Shown: positions 1 through 4,526 of the stretch, one piece after another
Layout of the letters: each line of letters starts with the position of its first letter
How positions within the stretch are numbered: the stretch's first letter is position 1
NCBI GenBank assembly: GCA_004554425.1
Contig: SFMI01000087.1
Location: 1-7,143 of the forward strand
DNA: 7,143 nucleotides
DNA from: Candidatus Saccharimonadota bacterium
Lineage (GTDB): Bacteria > Eremiobacterota > Xenobia > Xenobiales > Xenobiaceae
Direction: 5' to 3'
Notes under the pieces: model-generated
Seen by the model: only the letters and a program-made list of their open reading frames with translations
What the model was told of the DNA's origin: nothing
Database searches by the model: none
Position numbers and translations under genes: made by a program

Positions 1-318
1 AACCACAGTCGCAAATTGGCCCTTTATAGAGCTTTAGGAGCTGCTCCAAGCGATATTGGCAAAATTTATCTCGTTCGCAGCTTAGCTACGGGAGTGACTG
101 GTGCTTTTTTAGGCCTAATTTTTGGCTGTTTAGGTGGCAACCTTATCAATAAAATTTGTGCTTTCTACAGCTTTTTAAGTAGTGAAGCAATATTTGTTCC
201 CACTAGAAATTGTCTATTGATAGTTTTTTGTTTTACTATCCTGGCTGCTATACTTTTCTGCCTATTTCCTATCTATAAAGGCTGCAGATTTGGCTTTGAA
301 AACTCGGCAAATGACTAA
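1..318 (+). CDS. FtsX/MacB-type ABC transporter permease, C-terminal fragment
   Basis: The reading frame is open from the first base, so the 5' part of the gene lies outside the window; 105 residues remain. They show the end of an FtsX-like permease domain. The start reads NHSRKLALYRALGAAPSDI, matching the family's cytoplasmic coupling segment (normally R-x-E-I/L-x-x-x-R-A-L-G-A-x-x-x-x-I) that contacts the ATPase. Two hydrophobic stretches follow, about residues 28-50 and 70-92, with a short loop between, which is the usual last helix pair. The tail after the last helix (FPIYKGCRFGFENSAND) keeps the position of the family's P-x-x-x-A motif only loosely and is short. Known for the family: such permeases pair with an ABC ATPase in export of lipids or peptides or in cell-wall hydrolase control. 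Which subfamily this is cannot be decided from the fragment. The TTG at 16 is internal, not a start. Confidence 0.8.
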   Translation, partial: NHSRKLALYRALGAAPSDIGKIYLVRSLATGVTGAFLGLIFGCLGGNLINKICAFYSFLSSEAIFVPTRNCLLIVFCFTILAAILFCLFPIYKGCRFGFENSAND

Positions 319-553
319 AAATAGCTTAACAATCTCTTTTTGTCAGTGCAAGGTGGGCAGGGCATCACTGCCTATTAGCGAAAGTTTAGAGCCAACTGTA
401 CCGCAGGACACGGGAACAGTATAAAATATTATGCTTGCCCCGATCGGCTTCACCTTTCTGCTAGGGCTTTACAGCGATCGCAAAGCAAGAATATTCTGCA
501 TTGCTAAAAAGTTGCAGAAGTCCAACTCATTTATGCAAGAGGTACCTTAAAAG
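319..553. other. gene-free gap with predicted hairpins upstream of the YtxH gene
   Basis: No credible ORF lies in these 235 bases. Several inverted repeats are visible: GGCAG/CTGCC at 356-360 and 368-372; a nested pair CTTGC/GCAAG (434-438 with 486-490) enclosing GATCG/CGATC; and a perfect 7-bp pair TTCTGCA/TGCAGAA at 494-500 and 513-519. None is followed by a T-run, so they are not ordinary terminators. A TATAAA at 420-425 could be a -10 element for the YtxH gene, but no good -35 sits 16-18 bp before it. I see no tRNA, T-box or known riboswitch core here. Confidence 0.4.
494..519 (+). other. perfect 7-bp hairpin in the YtxH leader
   Basis: TTCTGCA (494-500) is the exact reverse complement of TGCAGAA (513-519), with a 12-base loop. 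It lies 34 bases before the YtxH start. No T-run follows, so it would be an RNA structure in the leader rather than a terminator. Its role is unknown and it may be fortuitous. Confidence 0.35.
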
Positions 554-931
554 ATGAGCAAAAATAACGATGGAATAGGCTTTTTGATTGGTTTGCTGGC
601 CGGTACGGCTATAGGTGTATCTGTCGGTATGATTTTAGCTCCTCGCTCCGGCCAAGAGAGTCGCCAAATGCTCAATGATAAGTTTGAAACTTACCGTCGC
701 AGAGCTGCCGAAGCTGCCGACGAACTGAGGGCCAGTACCTCCGAAGCTATTGCTAAAGGCAAACGTTATTGTGACAGTGTGCGTGAACATTACGCTCAAG
801 TAAAAGCTGAGCGCACCGTTTCCCTTTCCCAACCGGAAAGCGCCGAGATTACTCAGCCTTTAGACGAAGATAATATCCCAGATTCTGAAAGTTCCGCTGT
901 AGTTCAGGATCAAGATTCGCAACAAGCTTAA
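554..931 (+). CDS. YtxH domain-containing membrane-anchored protein
   Basis: A 125-residue protein. After a short polar start (MSKNNDG) comes one glycine-rich hydrophobic segment, about residues 8-29 (GFLIGLLAGTAIGVSVGMIL), running directly into APRSGQESR. This G-rich helix followed by an A-P-x-S-G-x-x-x-R junction is the hallmark of the YtxH family. Residues 37-90 are charged and Ala-rich and likely helical or coiled coil; the last 30 or so are acidic, Ser/Gln-rich and probably disordered. The protein should be held in the membrane by its N-terminus with the helical part in the cytoplasm. YtxH proteins in Bacillus belong to general-stress or sigma-H-linked operons, but the molecular function is not established. 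An AGAGGT at 538-543 lies 10 bases before the ATG and supports the start. A STAS anti-anti-sigma gene lies next, which fits a stress-regulon neighbourhood, though the 150-bp gap argues against tight coupling. Confidence 0.82.
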   Translation: MSKNNDGIGFLIGLLAGTAIGVSVGMILAPRSGQESRQMLNDKFETYRRRAAEAADELRASTSEAIAKGKRYCDSVREHYAQVKAERTVSLSQPESAEITQPLDEDNIPDSESSAVVQDQDSQQA

Positions 932-1102
932 TTTTTTTCATCTTAAGTACCGTGAGGCACACGGAAATCCACGCTTGGGGAGAGCATACAAGACGTTTTT
1001 TTCGTTCTTACTCGAGAAGAGTGCTCGACGAACCAAGAATCCCCTATCCTTTCTATAAAGTTTGGGGAGTGTCAAAGTCACTACAATATGGAGGGCCTAA
1101 TT
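932..1102. other. structured gap between YtxH and STAS genes
   Basis: A run of seven T (932-938) follows the YtxH stop without a convincing hairpin. Farther on, adjacent helices can be drawn: CCGTG/CACGG at 950-954 and 960-964; CTTGG (974-978) with CCAAG (1033-1037); TTCGT (1001-1005) with ACGAA (1028-1032); CGAG (1013-1016) with CTCG (1024-1027). GGGGA occurs twice (977-981 and 1064-1068) and both copies can pair with the single TCCCC at 1040-1044. This resembles a folded 5' leader for the STAS gene, but no known RNA family is recognised. A TATAAA at 1054-1059 lacks a matching -35. Confidence 0.35.
1089..1095 (+). promoter_or_regulatory. ribosome binding site that decides the STAS start
   Basis: TGGAGGG sits 7 bases before an in-frame TTG at 1103. 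It overlaps and follows the ATG at 1088, so it cannot serve that ATG. The only purine-rich stretch before ATG 1088 (GGGGAG at 1064-1069) is 18 bases away, too far for normal initiation. The site therefore favours TTG 1103. Confidence 0.65.
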
Positions 1103-1456
1103 TTGGATATTAAGGTCAGCACAAAAACTATCGAAAATATTGCTGAGCAAATCGACGTCAGCGGAGAGATAGACGTTTATACCTCCCCCAAAGTAAAAGA
1201 TACCATCAACGCTTTAATCGAAAAAGGCGCTTACAATTTGATCGTCAACCTCGAGCAAGTTCGTTATATCGACAGTACCGGTTTGGGCGTCTTGATTGGC
1301 GCTCTTAAGAAGGTACGCGAGCACAACGGCCATATCTTTTTGGTTTGCGTCGACCAGCAAATTAAGAAAGTTTTCACTATTACAGGCTTAGTTAAGATCT
1401 TCCGTATTTTCAATACTAACGAAGAAGCCGTAGCTGCTTTTAATAAAGCCGAGTAA
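1103..1456 (+). CDS. anti-sigma factor antagonist (STAS domain, SpoIIAA/RsbV type)
   Basis: A single STAS domain of 117 residues when started at TTG 1103 (122 if started at ATG 1088). Motifs in order: SGEIDVYTSPKVKD (20-33), the strand VNLEQVRYIDSTGLGVLIG (48-66), and FTITGLVKIFRIF (91-103). Ser58 in the IDSTGLG loop aligns with the Ser phosphorylated by the cognate kinase in Bacillus SpoIIAA (Ser58) and RsbV (Ser56); equal numbering supports the TTG start. Known for the family: the unphosphorylated protein binds an anti-sigma kinase such as SpoIIAB or RsbW and frees the sigma factor; phosphorylation of the Ser turns it off. It should act in the cytoplasm. No anti-sigma kinase, sigma factor or PP2C phosphatase gene adjoins it here, so its partner is unknown. 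YtxH upstream and a dehydrogenase downstream do not identify its target. Confidence 0.88.
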   Translation: MDIKVSTKTIENIAEQIDVSGEIDVYTSPKVKDTINALIEKGAYNLIVNLEQVRYIDSTGLGVLIGALKKVREHNGHIFLVCVDQQIKKVFTITGLVKIFRIFNTNEEAVAAFNKAE

Positions 1457-1472
1457 TTTTATTAAGAGTAAG

Positions 1473-1497
1473 ACAAAGCTGTCGGACAGCATTTTGT
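1473..1497 (+). other. small hairpin after the STAS gene
   Basis: ACAAAGCTG (1473-1481) pairs with CAGC plus TTTGT (1487-1497) across a 5-base loop, with a 2-base bulge. It lies 17 bases after the stop codon. No T-run follows directly, so it is at best a 3'-end protecting hairpin; the better terminator candidate is the structure at 1520-1575. Confidence 0.3.
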
Positions 1498-1519
1498 AAA
1501 GTTGTCGCTCTTTTTAGAC

Positions 1520-1575
1520 AAAATAGAATCTTCTGCATTTTACAAAAAAAAATGAAGTGAAGGTTCTATTTTTTT
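1520..1575 (+). terminator. AT-rich terminator-like hairpin between STAS and dehydrogenase genes
   Basis: AAAATAGAATCTT (1520-1532) pairs with AAGGTTCTATTTT (1560-1572): 13 pairs with one G-U wobble. The T-run of seven (1569-1575) overlaps the end of the right arm. The 27-base loop can fold further by CATTTT (1536-1541) with AAAATG (1549-1554). The form is that of an intrinsic terminator, though the stem is weak. It ends only 17 bases before the next start codon, so it could also act as an attenuator or hinder initiation of the dehydrogenase. Confidence 0.5.
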
Positions 1576-1592
1576 AGTATTTTAGGAAAAAT

Positions 1593-2573
1593 ATGATGAA
1601 ATCGATATTTTTTGATCAGAAATTAAAAATAAAAGAAATTCCTCGCCCCCAAGCCATTGGCTCTGAAGCTCTTATCAAAGTAGAATTGGCCGGCCTTTGC
1701 AATACAGATTTGGAACTGTGTCGCGGTTATATGGATTTTACCGGCGTTCTGGGTCACGAGTTTGTGGGTACTGTCGAAGAATTGGGCCCCGAATGCACAG
1801 ATGCTGATAAGCAAAAATGGTTACATAAACGTGTTGTAGGCGAAATCAATTGTGGCTGCGGCCATTGCTCTTGGTGCTTGGCCCATTCTGACGCTCGCCA
1901 TTGTCCAAACCGTACCACTTTGGGCATTGACAGACGCCATGGCGTTTTCGCTCCTTATACTTTATTGCCGGTTAAAAATTTGTATGCAGTGCCTGCGTCT
2001 GTAAGTAATCGCCAAGCCGTTTTTACTGAACCGCTGGCCGCAGCTTGGGAAATTGTTGAGCAGCTCCATTTGCAGCCCAATTCTCAAGTGCTTATCTTTG
2101 GCGATGGCAAACTCGGTTTAATGGCTGCTGCCGTTCTGCGCTTAAGTTGTCTTAACCTAACTCTTATCGGCAAACACGAGCAAAAGCTACAATTGGCCGC
2201 CCAAATGGGCGTCAAGACAGAGCTTTTGCAAAACTTCCAAGCCCAACAAGCTGACGTTGTTATTGAAGCTACCGGCAGCCCCAACGGTTTGGAGATGGCC
2301 ATCGCCAACGTTAAGCCGCGCGGCACCATCGTGTTAAAATCTACTGTGGCGGCTAATTCTAACTTAAACCTAGCTCCTATTGTTGTGAAAGAACTTACTG
2401 TGCTGGGCTCGCGCTGCGGTCCCTTTGCTCCGGCTTTAAGATCAATGGAACTAGGCTTAGTTGATCCGGAGCCGCTTATAAGCGCGATTTATCCTTTAAG
2501 CGAAGGCTTAATCGCCTTCCAAAAAGCGCAGGATCGCAACAGTATCAAAGTATTGATCGATCCTGCGCTTTAA
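1593..2573 (+). CDS. zinc-dependent medium-chain dehydrogenase/reductase (alcohol dehydrogenase-like)
   Basis: A 326-residue MDR-superfamily enzyme, close to the usual length. The N-terminal GroES-like domain carries the catalytic zinc site: Cys36 (GLCNTD), His55-Glu56 (GHEFVG) and Glu146 (TEPLAA) at the fourth-ligand position, as in sorbitol-type enzymes. A structural zinc lobe is present: Cys89, Cys92, Cys95 and Cys104. The Rossmann fold begins at VLIFGDGKLGLMAA (167-180), with G-x-G-x-x-G at Gly170, Gly172 and Gly175; EATGSP (225-230) is another usual motif. It should oxidise an alcohol or polyol, or reduce the carbonyl, with NAD(P); the substrate cannot be read from sequence. It matches the poorly characterised 'MDR-like' branch with INCGCGxC and HCPNR. 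AGGA at 1584-1587 is 5 bases before ATG 1593 and 8 before ATG 1596; either may start. It appears monocistronic, between the structure at 1520-1575 and the terminator at 2678-2720. Confidence 0.9.
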   Translation: MMKSIFFDQKLKIKEIPRPQAIGSEALIKVELAGLCNTDLELCRGYMDFTGVLGHEFVGTVEELGPECTDADKQKWLHKRVVGEINCGCGHCSWCLAHSDARHCPNRTTLGIDRRHGVFAPYTLLPVKNLYAVPASVSNRQAVFTEPLAAAWEIVEQLHLQPNSQVLIFGDGKLGLMAAAVLRLSCLNLTLIGKHEQKLQLAAQMGVKTELLQNFQAQQADVVIEATGSPNGLEMAIANVKPRGTIVLKSTVAANSNLNLAPIVVKELTVLGSRCGPFAPALRSMELGLVDPEPLISAIYPLSEGLIAFQKAQDRNSIKVLIDPAL

Positions 2574-2677
2574 AGGCTACAAAGTAATACTAAGCATTTA
2601 GTCGCCAGCCTCAATAACGAATTAGCCGTAAATACACACTTTTGGGCAAGTGCCGCGCGGCTAAAGGCACAGTGCAC

Positions 2678-2720
2678 AAAAACAGCCGCCGACAAGAACT
2701 TTTGGTCGGCGGCTGTTTTT
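2678..2720. terminator. strong bidirectional intrinsic terminator
   Basis: AAAAACAGCCGCCGAC (2678-2693) and GTCGGCGGCTGTTTTT (2705-2720) form a perfect 16-bp stem with an 11-base loop. The 11-bp GC-rich core is flanked by five A on one side and five T on the other, so it works in both directions. On the + strand it ends the dehydrogenase transcript about 105 bases after the stop; on the - strand it would stop any transcript started in the control region at 2726-2800. Confidence 0.92.
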
Positions 2721-2731
2721 ACACGGCCTCC

Positions 2732-2760
2732 TTGACAAGTAAACAAACGTTTACTAATAT
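2732..2760 (+). promoter_or_regulatory. sigma-A type promoter of the TetR gene
   Basis: A consensus -35 box TTGACA (2732-2737) is followed after 17 bp by TAATAT (2755-2760), a 4/6 match to the -10 consensus. Transcription would start near 2767, giving a leader of roughly 43 bases. One operator fills the spacer between the boxes and the other covers the start region, the standard geometry for repression by the adjacent TetR protein. Confidence 0.75.
2738..2755. promoter_or_regulatory. TetR-family operator 1
   Basis: AGTAAAC-AAAC-GTTTACT is a perfect 7-bp inverted repeat with a 4-bp spacer. It occupies the space between the -35 and -10 boxes, so bound repressor would block RNA polymerase. It shares its core (GTAAAC-N4-GTTTAC) with operator 2, 31 bp centre to centre. 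Confidence 0.8.
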
Positions 2761-2763
2761 TCA

Positions 2764-2794
2764 TTTATAGTAAACGATAGTTTACCATTGTCAA
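2764..2794 (-). promoter_or_regulatory. possible mirrored promoter on the - strand
   Basis: By the symmetry of the region the - strand carries TTGACA (2794-2789) and, 19 bp on, TATAAA (2769-2764). The spacer is 2 bp longer than ideal. No gene follows on that strand: an AAGGAGG (2732-2726) leads only to GTG-TAA, and the bidirectional terminator lies just beyond. Any product would be a short untranslated RNA of about 80 bases, or the promoter may be inactive. Confidence 0.35.
2770..2785. promoter_or_regulatory. TetR-family operator 2
   Basis: GTAAAC-GATA-GTTTAC is a perfect 6-bp inverted repeat with a 4-bp spacer, placed at the predicted transcription start. Its centre is 31 bp from that of operator 1, about three helical turns, so two repressor dimers would bind the same face of the DNA. 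Confidence 0.8.
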
Positions 2795-2799
2795 GGAGG
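2793..2799 (+). promoter_or_regulatory. Shine-Dalgarno of the TetR gene, inside the palindrome arm
   Basis: AAGGAGG lies 10 bases before ATG 2810 and is a near-full match to the 16S anti-Shine-Dalgarno. It is unusual because it lies in the right arm of the 13-bp inverted repeat, so it would be masked in read-through RNA but free in RNA started from the gene's own promoter. Confidence 0.8.
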
Positions 2800-2809
2800 C
2801 AGCCAAACG

Positions 2810-3439
2810 ATGATTGGCACTAAAAAGAAAATTTGGCGGACGGCTTTGGAGCTTTTTGCCCAAAAGGGCTTTGAGGCCACTTCGGTAAGCGATTTAGCCG
2901 GCCGCCTGGGACTCAGTAAAGGGGCACTATATAAGCATTTTGCCGACAAGCGAGCCATTTTAGAAGAAATAATTAGGCAAATGGCCAAGCAAGACGGCTT
3001 GGCGGCTCAAAAATATGCAGTGCCAGCAGAGACATTTAGTGCCAATCCCGCAAGTTACGCGCATACTGAATTGTCACAGGCGATAGCTTTTACCAAAGCG
3101 CAGTTCGGCTTCTGGGCGCTGGACGAAGTGGGCGCAAATTTTCGCCGTTTGCTAATTGTGGAACAATATGGAAGCGCCGAATTTGCCGAACTGTACAACA
3201 ATTATTTGGGCAGTGGGCCGCTGCTATATATGCAAGATATTTTTCAAACAATGATTGAGCAAGGGAAATTGGCCCCTGCCCCTGCCCTAAGGTTAGCAAC
3301 AGAGTTTTACGCGCCTTTTGTATTTTTACTTAGTCAGCACGATCACGGTCGCCCTTTTGCTGAATGTTTGGCGATCTTAAGTGATTGTCTGAATAGCTTT
3401 GTCGAGCGCTATGCCCTTAAGCCAAACTTAGATACATAA
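2810..3439 (+). CDS. TetR/AcrR-family transcriptional regulator
   Basis: A 209-residue protein of normal TetR length. The N-terminal domain begins IWRTALELFAQKGFEATSVSDLAGRLGLSKGALYKHFADKRAIL; the helix-turn-helix is at about residues 25-44, with the family signature G-x-x-x-T-S-V-x-x-L-A and the recognition helix S-K-G-A-L-Y-K-H-F. The remaining 150 or so residues are the variable, helical ligand-binding and dimer domain; its ligand cannot be predicted. Upstream lie its promoter and two operators with the same core, so it very likely represses itself. No other copy of GTAAAC-N4-GTTTAC is visible in the window. The methyltransferase gene follows after 55 bases without a terminator, so it is the likely co-regulated partner. 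The dehydrogenase upstream is separated by a strong terminator and has no operator of this type. Confidence 0.93.
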   Translation: MIGTKKKIWRTALELFAQKGFEATSVSDLAGRLGLSKGALYKHFADKRAILEEIIRQMAKQDGLAAQKYAVPAETFSANPASYAHTELSQAIAFTKAQFGFWALDEVGANFRRLLIVEQYGSAEFAELYNNYLGSGPLLYMQDIFQTMIEQGKLAPAPALRLATEFYAPFVFLLSQHDHGRPFAECLAILSDCLNSFVERYALKPNLDT

Positions 3440-3494
3440 ATACGCTTCACTTCAACCTTTAAGAAACTACATTTTTCACAAGGAAGTATTTTAT

Positions 3495-4211
3495 ATGCAA
3501 TGCATAAAAAGTTTAAAGTATAGTGATTCTAAATTTATCTCCAAAATTATGGGCCCAAATCCTCTGAAACTTTTGGAAGAGCTTATGCTTAATAATCAGC
3601 TAGCTCCACATAGTCGCGTTTGTGATCTGGGCAGCGGACAGGGACTAACCAGTTTATTTTTGGCCAAAGAATATAATTTACAAGTGTATGCTGCCGATTT
3701 ATGGAGCGATCCGCAAGAGAATCAAGCTTTTTTTGACTCTTGCCAAATGTCCCATCAGCAATTAATTCCCGTCAAAGCCGATGCGGAAAACTTGCCTTTT
3801 GAAAGAGACTTTTTTGACGGAGTGGTCAGCGTCGATTCTTATAATTATTTTGGCCGTTCTGAAACTTATTTAGACGAAAAGTTGTTACCTTTTGTCAAAA
3901 AGAACGGTCTAATATACTTAGCTATTCCAGGTACCAAAGCCGACTATCGCAGTGCTTATCCTCCGGAATTATTACTTTCTTGGACGCCAGAGCAATTGGA
4001 ATATATGCGCGATATAAACTACTGGAAGAATATTTTTATGCATAGCCAAGGCGTAGAATTGCTTTATATAAAAGAAATAGAAGGAAATGAAGAATTATGG
4101 GCCGATTGGATCGCCCAAGATAACCCCTACTCTGTCAACGACCGTAAATCTATAGAAGCAGGCGCTTGTCAGTATTTGACTTTTTTGGCAGTAGCTTTGC
4201 GTTGTAAATAA
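3495..4211 (+). CDS. class I SAM-dependent methyltransferase, substrate unknown
   Basis: A 238-residue Rossmann-fold methyltransferase. SAM-binding motif I is VCDLGSGQG (42-50), with LTSLFLAKEY after it; the acidic residue that binds the SAM ribose is Asp68 (YAADLW); ADAENLPF (95-102) contacts the adenine; FFDGVVSVDSYNYFG (106-120) is motif IV. The start has the MGPNPLKLLEEL segment (19-30), and the C-terminal half contains WADWIAQDNPY and a conserved-looking GACQYLTFLAVAL end. I recognise this as a widespread Firmicutes family, often named only 'SAM-dependent methyltransferase' or 'cyclopropane fatty acid synthase-related', without a proven substrate; small molecules are more likely than DNA or rRNA. 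AAGGAA (3480-3485) precedes the ATG by 9 bases. The 55-bp gap to the TetR gene has no terminator or operator, so the two are probably one transcript. A role in modifying the compound sensed by TetR is possible but inferred. Confidence 0.88.
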   Translation: MQCIKSLKYSDSKFISKIMGPNPLKLLEELMLNNQLAPHSRVCDLGSGQGLTSLFLAKEYNLQVYAADLWSDPQENQAFFDSCQMSHQQLIPVKADAENLPFERDFFDGVVSVDSYNYFGRSETYLDEKLLPFVKKNGLIYLAIPGTKADYRSAYPPELLLSWTPEQLEYMRDINYWKNIFMHSQGVELLYIKEIEGNEELWADWIAQDNPYSVNDRKSIEAGACQYLTFLAVALRCK

Positions 4212-4221
4212 TCGCTAGGTA

Positions 4222-4252
4222 TAGTTTTTAAACAGCAGGCGGAGGCACTGGC
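4222..4252 (+). repeat. 31-bp dispersed element, copy 1
   Basis: It starts TAGTTTTTAA and ends CAGGCGGAGGCACTGGC, and matches 28 of 31 positions with the stretch at 7031-7061. It begins 11 bases after the methyltransferase stop. Unlike copy 2 it is not followed by a start codon: the GGAGG is there but the next bases are ACAAAATAG. It may be the remnant of a gene start or one copy of an intergenic repeat. Confidence 0.6.
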
Positions 4253-4404
4253 ACAAAATAGCTAACCAACGGGCGTGTAACATAAACTAGTGTCTCGAAA
4301 CGTAAAAACTACGCAGCCAAACAGGCAAGCCAACAGGCAAAGCGCAAAATAGGTATTTTTCTCTTAATTTTCACAAATAGCTTTAATAGGTATCACAAAT
4401 AGGT
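4252..4404 (+). repeat. four copies of a short CACAAATAG(C/G)T motif
   Basis: Copies are CACAAAATAGCT (4252-4263), CGCAAAATAGGT (4343-4354), CACAAATAGCT (4372-4382) and CACAAATAGGT (4394-4404). They alternate between AGCT and AGGT endings. The last two are 22 bp apart, about two helical turns. They could be binding sites of a regulator of nrdJ, or simple AT-rich repetition. Confidence 0.4.
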
Positions 4405-4425
4405 TTTTCCTCTCACACGGAGAAA

Positions 4426-4447
4426 AGCGCGGGACGCGTTTCGCGCT
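4426..4447 (+). other. hairpin in the nrdJ leader with a competing partner
   Basis: AGCGCG (4426-4431) pairs with CGCGCT (4442-4447) over a 10-base loop. A second CGCGCT at 4494-4499, just before the nrdJ ribosome binding site, can pair with the same AGCGCG. Between them CTAAC/GTTAG (4472-4476 and 4481-4485) forms a 5-bp hairpin with a 4-base loop. Two mutually exclusive folds next to a start site are typical of leader control, but no known class is matched. Confidence 0.45.
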
Positions 4448-4526
4448 AGCTTATCCATTGGGCTGAGGGAACTAACCAAAGTTAGACGAAAAACGCGCTC
4501 ATTATTTTTGGGAGGCCTTAGTAGTT

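Larger units (their letters stand above)
2726..2800. repeat. 75-bp near-palindrome spanning the TetR control region
   Basis: The outer arms GCCTCCTTGACAA (2726-2738) and TTGTCAAGGAGGC (2788-2800) are perfect 13-bp inverted repeats. Inside them the two operator half-regions continue the symmetry with a 2-base offset. The left arm contains the + strand -35 box (TTGACA); the right arm contains the TetR gene's Shine-Dalgarno (AAGGAGG) and, on the - strand, another TTGACA. The arrangement suggests inverted duplication of a promoter/operator unit, or selection for two-fold symmetry. An RNA that began upstream of 2726 would pair the Shine-Dalgarno into a 13-bp stem. Confidence 0.85.
4212..4526. other. 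315-bp gene-free region and leader of nrdJ
   Basis: No ORF is supported here. The region holds the first copy of a 31-bp dispersed element (4222-4252); a 9-bp inverted repeat TAGTTTTTA (4222-4230) / TAAAAACTA (4303-4311); a tandem GCCAAACAGGCAA / GCCAACAGGCAA (near 4317 and 4329); four short C-R-CAAA-TAG-S-T motifs; and hairpins near the gene start. The nrdJ promoter cannot be placed with confidence. I searched by eye for a cobalamin riboswitch and for NrdR boxes, both common before such genes, and could not recognise either. Confidence 0.5.

Noticed and set aside
380..440. T-box-like sequence near GTACCGCAGG
   Set aside because: Only a few bases of the conserved T-box core (GGTGGNACCGCG) match, and the next gene is neither a tRNA synthetase nor an amino-acid gene.
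2570..2764. 64-codon - strand ORF across the dehydrogenase-TetR gap
   Set aside because: It runs through the perfect terminator stem, overlaps the operator region and has no ribosome binding site before its ATG; the composition does not look coding.
4222..4311. MITE bounded by TAGTTTTTA / TAAAAACTA
   Set aside because: The 9-bp ends are AT-rich, no target-site duplication is visible, and the interior does not fold into a long hairpin, so a transposable element is not supported.
4360..4420. NrdR boxes (ACACWATATATWGTGT-like pairs)
   Set aside because: CACAAAT and TCACACGG resemble half-sites only; no palindromic 16-bp pair is present.
4222..4500. Cobalamin riboswitch before nrdJ
   Set aside because: TTTAATAGG at 4382-4390 recalls part of the motif, but the conserved GGTGCAA-type and GCCACTG-type core segments are not present in order.
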